From Pleomorphomonas diazotrophica (GTDB lineage Bacteria > Pseudomonadota > Alphaproteobacteria > Rhizobiales > Pleomorphomonadaceae), in the NCBI RefSeq assembly GCF_002844595.1, contig NZ_PJNW01000009.1:186001-250000 (forward strand): 64,000 nt of DNA. Reading direction: 5' to 3'. The position numbers and the translations under genes are program-made. The notes under the pieces were generated by a model. That model was not told the DNA's origin. It searched no databases and was given only the letters and a program-made list of their open reading frames with translations. Below are positions 43,620 through 56,198 of the stretch, one piece after another (positions within the stretch are counted from its first letter, which is position 1; each line of letters begins with the position of its first letter).

Positions 43620-45140
43620 ATGCTCAGGACCTCGGACAAGCCGACCAAATCCCGCGTCAAGGCATTGCTGCTGGGCTCGGTCTTCGCATTGGCCATCGGC
43701 GGCATCGTCGCCGGCGAGACGGCCCTCATCTTCGACAACACGGCTCAGGCGCAGAACCTCTCCCAGCCGCAGACCCAGGCGGTCTTCTCCTTCGCCGACA
43801 TGGTGCAGCGCGTGCAGCCCGCCGTCGTCTCCATCCGGGTGAAGACGGACGAGACCGTCGGCCAAGGTGATCGGGATAACGACGGCCTGCCGCCCGGCCT
43901 GACGCCGGACAGCCCGTTCTACGACTTCTTCAAGCGCTTCGGCATGCCCGACATGCCGGGCAACCGTGGCCGCGGCCCGCAGCACCGCTATGGTCTTGCC
44001 CAGGGCTCCGGCTTCTTCATTTCGGCCGATGGCTATGTCGTCACCAACAATCACGTGGTGGAAAACGCCACCGATGTGAAGGTGGTGACCGATGACGGTA
44101 CCGAACACGCCGCCAAGGTGATCGGCACCGATCCCAAGACCGATCTCGCGCTGGTCAAGGTCACCGATGGCAAGGATTTCCCCCACGTCTCCTTCGCCGC
44201 CAATGAATCGCGCGTTGGCGACTGGGTGGTCGCCGTGGGCAACCCCTTCGGCCTCGGCGGCACCGTGACGGCGGGCATCATCTCGGCGCGCGGTCGCGAC
44301 ATCGGCGCCGGCCCCTACGACGACTTCCTGCAGATCGACGCGCCCATCAACAAGGGCAACTCCGGCGGCCCGGCCTTCAACGCCGGCGGCGAGGTGATCG
44401 GCGTCAATACGGCCATCTATTCGCCGTCGGGCGGTTCGGTCGGCATCGGTTTCGCCATTCCGGCCCGCACGGCGCAGCAGGTCGTTGCCTCGCTGATGGA
44501 TCACGGCAAGGTGGTTCGCGGCTGGCTCGGCGTTCAGATCCAGCCGGTGACCGAGGAGATCGCCAGTTCCATCGGCCTCGACAAGGCGAGGGGCGCCATG
44601 GTGACCGAGCCGCAGGCCGACTCGCCGGCCACCAAGGCCGGCATCAAGGCGGGCGACACCATCCTCTCCGTCAACGGTCAGGAGATCGAGGACGCCAAGG
44701 ATCTCGCTCGCAAGATCGCGGCCTTCCCGCCGAAGACGGTGGTCGATGTCACGCTGTGGCGCGACGGCAAGGAAGAGACCGTCAAGGTCGACCTCGGCGA
44801 GTTGCCGAACGAGCAGGTGGCCTCGTCGCAGCAGGAGGGCAGCGGCTCGGAAGACCGCACCTCGCTCGATGACTACGGGCTGACGCTCGCGCCGGCCGAT
44901 GCCGTTGGTGCCGGCGACAGCGGTGCCGTCATCACCGATCTCGATCCGAGCGGCAAGGCGTCGGAGCGCGGCCTGCGCGAGGGTGACGTCATCCTGCAGG
45001 CGGGCGGCCAGACCGTCGACGGTCCGCGCGACGTGTCCCAGGCCATTTCCGGCGCTGAGAAGGCCGGCAAGAAGGCCATCCTCTTGCGCGTGAAATCCGG
45101 AGACAGCGTTCGCTTCCTTGCTCTCCCCTTGGGAAAGTGA
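43620..45140 (+). CDS. degP: Do-family serine protease DegP (HtrA)
   Basis: This 506-residue periplasmic chaperone-protease has an N-terminal signal or anchor (residues about 18-38), a trypsin-like domain with the triad His in VVTNNHVVENA, Asp in PKTDLALVKV and Ser in INKGNSGGPAFN, then two PDZ domains (about 300-385 and 410-500). It degrades or refolds envelope proteins under stress. In rhizobia degP lies next to the ccm genes and a two-component pair, as here. It is followed by its own terminator. Confidence 0.94.
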   Translation: MLRTSDKPTKSRVKALLLGSVFALAIGGIVAGETALIFDNTAQAQNLSQPQTQAVFSFADMVQRVQPAVVSIRVKTDETVGQGDRDNDGLPPGLTPDSPFYDFFKRFGMPDMPGNRGRGPQHRYGLAQGSGFFISADGYVVTNNHVVENATDVKVVTDDGTEHAAKVIGTDPKTDLALVKVTDGKDFPHVSFAANESRVGDWVVAVGNPFGLGGTVTAGIISARGRDIGAGPYDDFLQIDAPINKGNSGGPAFNAGGEVIGVNTAIYSPSGGSVGIGFAIPARTAQQVVASLMDHGKVVRGWLGVQIQPVTEEIASSIGLDKARGAMVTEPQADSPATKAGIKAGDTILSVNGQEIEDAKDLARKIAAFPPKTVVDVTLWRDGKEETVKVDLGELPNEQVASSQQEGSGSEDRTSLDDYGLTLAPADAVGAGDSGAVITDLDPSGKASERGLREGDVILQAGGQTVDGPRDVSQAISGAEKAGKKAILLRVKSGDSVRFLALPLGK

Positions 45141-45161
45141 GGCGCTGATCTCCAACCCGTG

Positions 45162-45197
45162 CCGGCGGGCGGGCTCGGCGCCCGCCGGTATTCTTTT
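45162..45197 (+). terminator. Terminator after degP
   Basis: CCGGCGGGCG (45162-45171) pairs with CGCCCGCCGG (45179-45188) over a 7-base loop and is followed by TATTCTTTTT. Confidence 0.88.
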
Positions 45198-45262
45198 TCC
45201 TTGCGTCGGCCGATGCCGGCGCTAAACAACTGTCGACGACCACCTTTGCGGAGCAGGGCGAC

Positions 45263-45982
45263 ATGCGCATTCTGGTGATCGAGGACGACGGGGAAGCAGC
45301 GGCCTACCTCATCAAGGCTCTCGACGAGGTCGGCCATGTCGCCGAGCACGCCGCCGACGGCGAGGCCGGGGCCTTCATGGCCGAAGAGGGCGGTTTCGAT
45401 GTGCTGATCGTCGACCGCATGCTGCCCAAGCGCGACGGCCTGTCGATCATCGAGGACATGCGCCGGCGAGGCGACCACACCCCGGTTCTCGTATTGTCCG
45501 CTCTGGGGCAGGTCGACGATCGAGTGCGCGGCCTCAAGGCCGGCGGCGACGACTATCTCACCAAGCCCTATGCCTTCACCGAACTGCTCGCCCGCGTCGA
45601 GGCGCTGGCCCGCCGCAATCGGCCGGCCGAGGTCGAGACCACCTATCGGGTGGGCGATCTGGTGCTGGACCGCCTGTCGCATAGCGTGACCCGCGCCGAC
45701 ACCGATATCCCCTTGCAGCCGCGCGAATTCCGCCTGCTTGAGTATCTGATGCGCAATGCCGGCCAGGTGGTCACCCGCACCATGCTGCTGGAAAATGTCT
45801 GGGATTATCATTTCGATCCGCAGACCAACGTCATCGACGTCCATGTTTCCCGCCTGCGCGGCAAGATCGACAAGGGCTTCGACAGGCCGCTGCTTCATAC
45901 CGTGCGCGGTGCTGGCTACATGATCCGCGAGGCCGGCCCGGACAGGGGTGGGGAGGTCGCATGGGTGCGCTCGGGCGGCTGA
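45263..45982 (+). CDS. OmpR-family response regulator
   Basis: This 239-residue regulator has a receiver domain (Asp51 in IVDRMLPKRDG, Lys in LTKPYAFTEL) and an OmpR/PhoB winged helix (about 130-225, with LQPREFRLLEYLMRNAGQVVTRTMLLENVW). It overlaps the kinase gene by 22 bases. The position after degP and before glnE matches Rhizobiales genomes; its target genes are unknown but a cell-envelope stress role is likely from the degP link. Confidence 0.92.
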   Translation: MRILVIEDDGEAAAYLIKALDEVGHVAEHAADGEAGAFMAEEGGFDVLIVDRMLPKRDGLSIIEDMRRRGDHTPVLVLSALGQVDDRVRGLKAGGDDYLTKPYAFTELLARVEALARRNRPAEVETTYRVGDLVLDRLSHSVTRADTDIPLQPREFRLLEYLMRNAGQVVTRTMLLENVWDYHFDPQTNVIDVHVSRLRGKIDKGFDRPLLHTVRGAGYMIREAGPDRGGEVAWVRSGG

Positions 45983-47388
45983 TCAGGACAACGGCCTTCA
46001 AGCTGTCGCTCGTCTATCTCGTCGTCTTCTCCGGCCTGACGCTGTTCCTGACCGCCTACATCGCCAACAACACGGCCAAGCTGCTCGATTCCCAGATCAG
46101 CGATACCATCGACAGCGAGATCAACTCGCTGTCCGATCAATATGAGCGTGGCGGCCTCCAGCGGCTCGTCAGCGCTGTCGATCTGCGCAGCCGCCGTCCG
46201 GGCGCCAGCCTCTATCTGGTTGCCGACTCCTCCGGCCGCACCGTGGTCGGCAATGTCGCCGATCCGCCGCTGTCCATCCTGGGTGCATCGGACGGCGAGA
46301 CCGCCGCCGTCACCTACCAGCGGCTCGATGGCGATACCAGCCGCCGCTATGAGGCGATCGTACGGGTGTTTGCCCTGCCGGGCGGGTTCAAGCTGCTGGT
46401 CGGCCGCGACGTCAGCGAGATCAGCCAGCTTCGCTCGCTGATCTTCGAGGCGTCCCGCTACGCCATCATCGTCATGGTGGTGACAGGTTTCGTCTCCTGG
46501 TTCTTCTTCGGGCGCTCGGTCTTGAAACGCGTTGAGAACATGGCCGAAACCTCCCGCAGGCTGATGTCCGGCGATCTCACGCACCGCCTCGCCATCAAGG
46601 GCTCGAACGACGAGTTCGACAATCTGGCCCTGAGCCTCAACGAGATGCTCGATCGCATCGAGGCGTTGATGACCGGGTTGCAGGAGGTGTCCGACAACAT
46701 CGCTCATGACCTCAAGACCCCGCTCAACCGCCTGCGCGCCCGCCTTGAGGAGACGCTGCGGCGTGGCGGGGACGTGGCGGACTATCGCGACGCCATCACC
46801 TCGGCCATGGAGGAGGCGGACAACCTCATCCGCATCTTTGACGCCCTGCTCAAGATCGCCCGCATGGAGGCGGGCTCCTCCGGCGACAGCTTCGAGCCGC
46901 TCGATGCCGCCGGCATTCTCGACGAGATTGTCGAGCTCTACGAACCGGTGGTGGAGGACGCCGGCGGTCGGCTGACGCTCGACACCGTGCGGCCGCTGCC
47001 CCTAAAGGGTAACCGCACGCTCCTGAGCCAAGCCTTGTCCAACCTGATCGACAATGCGATCAAGTATGGCCGGTCCGAAAGCAGCGACGGGCCGATGATC
47101 GCGCTGACCGGAACCATCGACGGCGACGAGCTTTGCCTGACGGTAACGGACGACGGCCCCGGCATTCCCGAGGCCGACCGGCAGAAGGCACTGTCGCGTT
47201 TCGGCCGGCTCGATGCCGCCCGCAGTCGGCAAGGGTCGGGTCTCGGACTGTCGTTGGTCGCGGCAGTGGCTCACCTGCATGGTGGCCGCGTGACGCTGGG
47301 CGACGCCGGGCCGGGCCTCAGGGCCAGCCTCCGCCTGCCGAAGAGTTGGACGCCGCGCCGGGAAACCCCGGTTCACGCGGCGATGTGA
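45961..47388 (+). CDS. Membrane sensor histidine kinase
   Basis: This 475-residue kinase has membrane helices near residues 12-35 and 160-182 bracketing a periplasmic domain of about 120 residues, a HAMP domain (about 182-238), HisKA with the His in NIAHDLKTPLNRLRARLEE, and an HATPase domain (NLIDNAIKYG, DDGPGIPE, GSGLGLSLVAAV). It is the partner of the overlapping response regulator. The signal it senses is unknown. Confidence 0.92.
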   Translation: MGALGRLIRTTAFKLSLVYLVVFSGLTLFLTAYIANNTAKLLDSQISDTIDSEINSLSDQYERGGLQRLVSAVDLRSRRPGASLYLVADSSGRTVVGNVADPPLSILGASDGETAAVTYQRLDGDTSRRYEAIVRVFALPGGFKLLVGRDVSEISQLRSLIFEASRYAIIVMVVTGFVSWFFFGRSVLKRVENMAETSRRLMSGDLTHRLAIKGSNDEFDNLALSLNEMLDRIEALMTGLQEVSDNIAHDLKTPLNRLRARLEETLRRGGDVADYRDAITSAMEEADNLIRIFDALLKIARMEAGSSGDSFEPLDAAGILDEIVELYEPVVEDAGGRLTLDTVRPLPLKGNRTLLSQALSNLIDNAIKYGRSESSDGPMIALTGTIDGDELCLTVTDDGPGIPEADRQKALSRFGRLDAARSRQGSGLGLSLVAAVAHLHGGRVTLGDAGPGLRASLRLPKSWTPRRETPVHAAM

Positions 47389-47409
47389 AGCAAGAGGACG
47401 AGTTGGGCC

Positions 47410-50379
<2,970 letters not shown>

Positions 50380-50387
50380 ACGGTCGT

Positions 50388-50431
50388 GCAGTTCCAGCAA
50401 AAGTGGGAACCGGTTTTGCGTCCGGAACTGC
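50388..50431. repeat. Intergenic palindromic repeat, second copy
   Basis: GCAGTTCC (50388-50395) pairs with GGAACTGC (50424-50431), and GCAAAA (50397-50402) with TTTTGC (50414-50419), giving a long hairpin between glnE and pleC, which converge. The central GGAACCGG is shared with the element at 25304-25332, so this belongs to the same dispersed family. Confidence 0.75.
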
Positions 50432-50484
50432 ATCTCAACAGAGAGACAGAGCTTTTTTGGTGACCGTGATTTCACCGAAAAGCT

Positions 50485-52926
50485 TTAGTGGACGGTTCTC
50501 CGCGGCTCGGTGAACACATCGGGCGCGGCAACGACGCGCGGATAGGCGACGGCCGAGCCGGCCTGCGAGGTCGCCACCGCGGCGGTGCCGTCGCTTGCCG
50601 TCGGCGCGGCGATGCGCGGCATCGAGATGGTGACCGTCGTTCCCGACCCTTCTACCGACTCGATCGTCATGCGGCCGCCGTGCAGCGCCACCAGCGACTG
50701 GGCGATGGCAAGCCCGAGCCCCGAGCCGGGGTGCTTGCGCGTCAGCTGGTTCTCCACCTGCACGAAGGGTTTGGCGATCTGATCGAGCGAGGCGGCGGGA
50801 ATGCCGATGCCGGTGTCGCTCACCGAGAACAGAACGTTGTCGCCCACCTGCCGCGTTCTGACCGTCACGGTGCCGGCGGCCGGCGTGAACTTCAGCGCGT
50901 TGGAGAGAAGGTTGAGCGCCACCTGTTTGACGGCGCGACGATCGGCCACCATCGGCTCGACCGCCTCGAAATCGGTGGCAAGGACGATCTGCCGCGTCTC
51001 GGCCTGCGACGACATGATGCGCACGCACTCGCCGAGTACCTCGTCGACCACCACGGACTCCAGCGTGAGGTTGACCCGGCCGGCTTCGATCTTCGACATG
51101 TCCAGAATGTCGGAAATGACGTTGAGCAGGTAGATGCCGCTGTCGTGGATGTCGCGGCAGTAATCGGTGTACTTCTCTGACCCGAGATCGCCGAACATGC
51201 CGGACATCATGATGTCGGAGAAGCCGATGATGGCGTTGAGCGGCGTCCGGAGCTCATGGCTCATCGAGGCAAGGAACTCGGACTTGGCCCGGTTGGCCGC
51301 CTCGGCGCGGGCCTTTTCCTCTGCGTATTTCTCGGCGAGTTCGACCAACTGGGTGGTCTGAAGCTGCATCTTGTGACGATGCTGGCGAAGGTCGGCGACG
51401 GTCGCCATAAGCTGCCGTTCGCTTTCGAGGAGGTTCTCCTCGTGGCGCTTCAGCTGGGTGATGTCGGTACCGACCGACACGAAGCCGCCGTCCTTGGTGC
51501 GGCGCTCGTTGATCTGCAGCCAGCGCCCGTCGTCGAGCCGCGCCTCGTAGGAGCGCTCGCCGCCGGACATTGAATAGCGCAAGCCCTCGCTCGACACCTT
51601 CGGCTGTCGGGCCGCCGCCATTACCTCGGCATAGGGCGTGCCCGGTCGGGCGACGCTGTCCGGCAACTGATGCAGGCTCTGGTATTTCGAGTTGCACATC
51701 ACCAGCCGGTTTTCCGAGTCCCAGATGACGAAGGCTTCGGAAATGGTGTCGATGCCGTCACGCAGGCGGATGGCCGCCGTGGCGTTCTCCTGGGCAAGGG
51801 TCTTCTGCTCGGTGACGTCGACGGTGATGCCGATGAGGTGCGGCGAGCCGTCCCGATCGCGAACCACCTCGGCGCGCATCCGGAGCCACACCCATTCGCC
51901 GCCGGCGTGGCGAATGCGGAACTCCAGGTCGACGGACGGCTGGCCGGTTTCAAGGACTTCCTTGGCCAGTTCGTAGAGGTCGACATCGTCGGGGTGGATC
52001 AGCGCCTGCAGGTCGTTGAAGCCCATCAGGTCGGAGTTGGGTTCCATGCCCAGGATCACATACATCGACGGCGACCAGAACAGCCGGCCGCGGGCGAGGT
52101 CCCAGTCCCAGAGGCCGCATCGGCCGCGCCGGAGCGCCGTGTCGACGCGGGCCTGGGTGGCGTTGTAGATGCGGTCGGCTTCGCGCGCCCGGCTCATCTG
52201 GGCGAAGAAGGCGTAGACCACGGCGATCAGGATCAGCGACGTACCGACGAACAGCACCGCCGTCATGGTCACATCATGCCGCCAGCCGACATAGACCTGG
52301 GCGAGCGGCTGGTAGACGGCGACAGTGCCGCGCTCGCCGGCAAGGTTGCGCACCGTGGCGAGCGCTTCGGTGCCGTTGGAAAGCGTGACATCCAGAACGC
52401 CCGCCCGCTTGCCGAACACCAGCATCGGCTGGTCGGCGCCGAACAGGTCGGCCACGGAGCCGCCGCCGATAAACGCCCCTTCCGGCGCCGTTGCCCGGAT
52501 GGTTCCGCTCGCATCGGCGAACAGGATGACGCGGCCGTCGCTGGTCGCCGAAGGGGGCAGGCTGTCGCGCAATGCGGCCCGCATGATGCCGGAGAAGCCG
52601 CCGTCGGTCTTCTCAAGCGACGGATGGGCTGAAAGGTCGGCGTCAAGCGCCTCGGCCAGGAGCGCCACCATGTCGGAGGCGGCGCGATAGGTGTCGGTTC
52701 GCTGCTGGAGAAGGTTGGAGACGTGGAAGATGCCGCCGACCAACAGGAAGGCCGAAATCAGAACGGGGATCGAACGACGGAACAGCGGTTCGGCCTGGAG
52801 GAGACGGAGATAGGAGGGGCGGACCAGCAGGCCGGCGTGCCCCTTCAGGATGCTTTCCGTTTCGGCGTCGCCAAAAAAGCGCGCTCTCCACGTTCCCGAC
52901 CCTCGACTGAGGTCGTTGCCCGCCAT
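50485..52926 (-). CDS. pleC: Cell-cycle sensor histidine kinase/phosphatase, PleC-like
   Basis: This about 813-residue membrane kinase has two membrane helices (about residues 60-80 and 217-237) around a periplasmic sensor, a chain of PAS-type domains (about 260-520) and HisKA-HATPase with the His in FLASMSHELRTPLNAIIGFS, then NLLSNALKFTP, DTGIGIP and GSGLGLAIAQSL. In alphaproteobacteria the related PleC acts on DivK and controls asymmetric division. The genomic position next to glnE and pepN is that of rhizobial pleC. The start is 52926 (weak GGGGC site) or 52947. A GANTC-rich segment lies just upstream. Confidence 0.77.
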   Translation of the reverse strand: MAGNDLSRGSGTWRARFFGDAETESILKGHAGLLVRPSYLRLLQAEPLFRRSIPVLISAFLLVGGIFHVSNLLQQRTDTYRAASDMVALLAEALDADLSAHPSLEKTDGGFSGIMRAALRDSLPPSATSDGRVILFADASGTIRATAPEGAFIGGGSVADLFGADQPMLVFGKRAGVLDVTLSNGTEALATVRNLAGERGTVAVYQPLAQVYVGWRHDVTMTAVLFVGTSLILIAVVYAFFAQMSRAREADRIYNATQARVDTALRRGRCGLWDWDLARGRLFWSPSMYVILGMEPNSDLMGFNDLQALIHPDDVDLYELAKEVLETGQPSVDLEFRIRHAGGEWVWLRMRAEVVRDRDGSPHLIGITVDVTEQKTLAQENATAAIRLRDGIDTISEAFVIWDSENRLVMCNSKYQSLHQLPDSVARPGTPYAEVMAAARQPKVSSEGLRYSMSGGERSYEARLDDGRWLQINERRTKDGGFVSVGTDITQLKRHEENLLESERQLMATVADLRQHRHKMQLQTTQLVELAEKYAEEKARAEAANRAKSEFLASMSHELRTPLNAIIGFSDIMMSGMFGDLGSEKYTDYCRDIHDSGIYLLNVISDILDMSKIEAGRVNLTLESVVVDEVLGECVRIMSSQAETRQIVLATDFEAVEPMVADRRAVKQVALNLLSNALKFTPAAGTVTVRTRQVGDNVLFSVSDTGIGIPAASLDQIAKPFVQVENQLTRKHPGSGLGLAIAQSLVALHGGRMTIESVEGSGTTVTISMPRIAAPTASDGTAAVATSQAGSAVAYPRVVAAPDVFTEPRRTVH

Positions 52927-52973
52927 GTCGTTGCCCCGCCGCCGCATGTTGTTGGGGAACGCGAAACACCCCC

Positions 52974-53105
52974 GAATCAGGGCCAGTTTGAATCATCGGG
53001 AATCGCTCTGTCCATAGGTTAAAGAGCGTTGAATCTTCTTTTTGAATCGCCGCCGGCGAATGGCGGAATCTGTGACATTCCTGCCGATTCCGACGGACGG
53101 GATTC
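52974..53105. promoter_or_regulatory. Cluster of eight GANTC sites upstream of pleC
   Basis: GAATC or GATTC occurs at 52974, 52990, 53000, 53031, 53044, 53066, 53086 and 53101. GANTC is the target of the CcrM adenine methyltransferase. The segment covers the presumed promoter of the leftward pleC gene. A TTAACC sequence, like a CtrA half-site, is read on the minus strand at 53018-53023. Confidence 0.75.
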
Positions 53106-53111
53106 GGCAGG
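53080..53111 (-). terminator. Hairpin downstream of pepN
   Basis: The 12-base arms at 53080-53091 (CCTGCCGATTCC) and 53100-53111 (GGATTCGGCAGG) pair over 8 + 3 bases with one mismatch. It lies about 90 bases past the pepN stop. No T-run follows, so termination is uncertain; it also overlaps the last two GANTC sites. Confidence 0.4.
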
Positions 53112-53199
53112 AACCACAGGGACTTCCTGGGATCGCCACCTCTTCCCGGCCCTTATCCACAGAAAAGCGCAAGGAGGAAATGGTGGCGCATCCGGCCGG

Positions 53200-55845
53200 T
53201 CAGGCCAGCGTCCGCTCCAGGATGTCGGCGACGTCGCGCGACAGCTGCGGCTTGCCCTGGATCGATCGCAGCGCCGTCTCCGCCTGGGCCCGCCGCTTCG
53301 GTTCGTAGGACCGCCATGAGCGGAAGGTAACGAGCAGCCGGGCCGCCAGTTGCGGGTTGGCCGCATCGAGCCGAGAGATGATGTCGGCCACGAAGCCGAA
53401 GCCCTTGCCGTCGGCCCGACCGAACTGGGTGGGGTTCGATGTGGCGAAGGCACCGACCAGCGCCCTGACGCGGTTCGGGTTACCGAAGGAGAAAGCGGGA
53501 TGCTGCGTCAGCGTCATGACCTTGTCGAGCGTGCCGGGAAGCGGTGCCGACGCCTGTGCCGACAGCCACTTGTCGACCACCAGCGGCACGTTGCCGAAGC
53601 GCTCGAAGAAGGCGGCCAGCGCAGCCTCGGCGCCCGCATCGCCGCGATGGACCAGGATGGTCAGCGCGGCCATGCGGTCGGTCATGTTGATGGCCGTCTC
53701 GAAGCGGCGACGCACCAGCGCCATTGCCTCGGCCGAACCGGTGATCGACAGGAGATCGAGGGCGGTGTTGGCAAGCGATCGCCTGCCGGAGCCAGCAGCA
53801 TCCGGCACGTAGGGTTGGTCAGCGGCGGCATTGTCGGCCTCGACGATGGCCCGGAGCCGCGCCTCCAGCCGGCCGGCGATGGTGCGCCGATAGGCCAGGT
53901 GGGCGGTGGCCACCGCGTCGGGATCGACATTTTCGGCCACTTCGCGGGCGACGTCGTTCTCGCTGGGCACGGCAATGAGCAGCGCCTTGAAGGCAGCGTC
54001 GAGGGCAGGATCGTCTAGCAGCTTGCCGAGCGCATCGATCGGCGCCGTCTCGAAGCTGGGCGCCTGACCGGCCCGCACCTGCTGCGTCGCCTTGACCAGT
54101 GCGGTCATCGCCAGCGTCGTTCCGGCCTGCCAGCGGTTGAAGCTGTCGGCGTCGTTGGCGAGCAGGAAGATGAGATCGGCCGACGACAGCGACTGCCGCA
54201 CCTTCACCGGCGCCGAGAAGCGACGGAACAGCGAGGGGACCGGCCGCGAGGGCAGGCCCTCGAAGGTGACGGTGTGCGATGGCGCGGTCAGGATCAGCGT
54301 GTCGCCATTCACCTCGGCGCCGGCGATGCCGGACGGCCGCATGTCCTTGCCATCCGGGCCGACGAGGCCGAAGCGCACGGGGATGACGCGCGGCTTCTTG
54401 GTCTGCTGGCCGGGCGTTGCCGGGGTTTCCTGCGTGAGCGTCAATGTGTAGCGCCGCGCCGCCTCGTCCCAGCTTTCGTCGATGGTGACGGTGGGCGTGC
54501 CGGCTTCGCGGTACCAGACCATGAAGGGTTCAAGGTCGCGGCCGGAGGCTTCGGCAAAGCAGGCGATGAACTGCTCGATGGTGGCGGCCTCGCCGTCATG
54601 GCGGGTGAAATAGAGGTCCATGCCGCGCGCAAACGCATCGTCGCCGATCAGCGTCTTCAGCATGCGGATCACCTCGGCGCCCTTCTCGTAAACGGTCGCC
54701 GTGTAGAAGTTATTGATTTCCTTGTACTGTTCCGGCCGTACAGGATGGGCGAGCGGGCCGCCGTCCTCGGGGAACTGCTGGCTCCTCAGGAGGCGCGCGT
54801 CGGAAATGCGCTTCACCGCCCGCGAGCGCATGTCGGAGGAGAACTCCTGATCGCGGAAGACGGTGAGACCTTCCTTGAGGCAAAGCTGGAACCAGTCGCG
54901 GCAGGTGATGCGGTCGCCGGTCCAGTTGTGGAAATACTCGTGGGCGATCACCGCCTCGATGCCGGCATAGTCGGCATCGGTGGCGATCTCCGGATCGGCC
55001 AGCACGTACTTGTCGTTGAAGACGTTGAGGCCCTTGTTCTCCATGGCCCCCATGTTGAAGTCGGAGACGGCCACCACGTTGAACACGTCGAGGTCATACT
55101 CGCGGCCGAACACCTCTTCGTCCCACTTCATCGACCGCTTGAGCGAGTCCATGGCATAGACGGCCTTCGGCGCGTTGCCCTTTTCGACGTAGATGGCGAG
55201 CTTCACCTTGCGGCCGCCCATCGTCGTGAACTCGTCTTCGAGGGCGTCGAGGTCGCCGGCCACCAGCGCGAAGAGATAGCTCGGCTTCGGCCAGGGATCG
55301 TGCCAGACGGCGAAATGGCGGCCGTCGCCGAGGTCGCCCGACGACACGGGATTGCCGTTGGACAGAAGGATCGGCGCCTCGATCTTCGGCGCGACGATCT
55401 TCACGGTGAACACCGAGAGCACGTCCGGCCGGTCATAATAATAGGTGATGCGGCGGAAGCCCTCCGCCTCGCACTGGGTGCACCACGTGCCGGACGAGCG
55501 ATAGAGGCCCATCAGCTTGGTGTTGGCCGCCGGATCGAGGCGGGTGGTCATTTCTAGGCGGAAGCTGCCGGCGGGCGGCGCCTTGACGGTCAGCCGGTCG
55601 GCGCTCGCCTCATACTCGTCTTCGCGCAGCTCGCGACCGTCGACCGCGATGCGGACGAGCGTCAACTCGTCGCCGTTGAGAACGAGAGGTTCCCCGGCGG
55701 TGCCAGCGCGCGGCGAAAGGACAAGCGTTGCCGCGACCAGCGTCCTCTCCGGCGTCAGATCGAACTCGAGGTCGACCTTGTCGATGGCATAGGGTGTGGG
55801 CCGGTAGTCGGCGAGACGGATGACGGGGGCGGAATCCTGGGACAC
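53200..55845 (-). CDS. pepN: Aminopeptidase N (M1 family)
   Basis: This 881-residue zinc aminopeptidase removes N-terminal residues from peptides in the cytoplasm. The exopeptidase motif GAMEN is present (NMGAMENKGLNVFNDKY), and the zinc motif is HEYFHNWTGDRITC with the distal Glu in LKEGLTVFRDQEF. The family length is about 870 residues, so it is complete. It is leftward, ends 90 bases before a hairpin and 95 bases after the GANTC cluster. Confidence 0.95.
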   Translation of the reverse strand: MSQDSAPVIRLADYRPTPYAIDKVDLEFDLTPERTLVAATLVLSPRAGTAGEPLVLNGDELTLVRIAVDGRELREDEYEASADRLTVKAPPAGSFRLEMTTRLDPAANTKLMGLYRSSGTWCTQCEAEGFRRITYYYDRPDVLSVFTVKIVAPKIEAPILLSNGNPVSSGDLGDGRHFAVWHDPWPKPSYLFALVAGDLDALEDEFTTMGGRKVKLAIYVEKGNAPKAVYAMDSLKRSMKWDEEVFGREYDLDVFNVVAVSDFNMGAMENKGLNVFNDKYVLADPEIATDADYAGIEAVIAHEYFHNWTGDRITCRDWFQLCLKEGLTVFRDQEFSSDMRSRAVKRISDARLLRSQQFPEDGGPLAHPVRPEQYKEINNFYTATVYEKGAEVIRMLKTLIGDDAFARGMDLYFTRHDGEAATIEQFIACFAEASGRDLEPFMVWYREAGTPTVTIDESWDEAARRYTLTLTQETPATPGQQTKKPRVIPVRFGLVGPDGKDMRPSGIAGAEVNGDTLILTAPSHTVTFEGLPSRPVPSLFRRFSAPVKVRQSLSSADLIFLLANDADSFNRWQAGTTLAMTALVKATQQVRAGQAPSFETAPIDALGKLLDDPALDAAFKALLIAVPSENDVAREVAENVDPDAVATAHLAYRRTIAGRLEARLRAIVEADNAAADQPYVPDAAGSGRRSLANTALDLLSITGSAEAMALVRRRFETAINMTDRMAALTILVHRGDAGAEAALAAFFERFGNVPLVVDKWLSAQASAPLPGTLDKVMTLTQHPAFSFGNPNRVRALVGAFATSNPTQFGRADGKGFGFVADIISRLDAANPQLAARLLVTFRSWRSYEPKRRAQAETALRSIQGKPQLSRDVADILERTLA

Positions 55846-56103
55846 GGGCGCAACCTATTGTCAAAGCATGCGGCGCGAAGCGCCAAAATCGGGTGGTCCG
55901 GCGCGGCCGGCGATGCAAGGGTTGTAAGGTCGAACGGGGGAAATGCAAACTCCTCTTTGCGAATGTGTCGCGATGTAGGGCCGTTCTTGAAGCCGCGAGG
56001 CGGTTCGAGCGGAGATCGAAGCCTGGGGTCGGAAGCCCACCGGCATTTCAGGCCAAGAAAGCGGCGGCTTTACAACCGGGCGTGCTTCGCCTATGGGTGG
56101 GGC

Positions 56104-56154
56104 ATGAACGGTTTTGTCGCACTGAACGCTTCGTGGTGGTGGCGCTTCTCTTGA
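56104..56154 (+). CDS. trpL: trp leader peptide
   Basis: A 16-codon frame reads [16 protein letters not shown] and then stops. Three successive Trp codons at 56134-56142 are the sensor of a transcription attenuator: ribosome stalling when Trp is low alters the RNA fold that follows. GGGTGGGG lies before the ATG. In Sinorhizobium the trpL transcript and its peptide also act in trans. It precedes trpE(G) by about 130 bases. Confidence 0.88.
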   Translation: MNGFVALNASWWWRFS

Positions 56155-56198
56155 AGAGAGCGGCCGACGCGGTGTGTCCAGACGGGACGAAATGAGCG

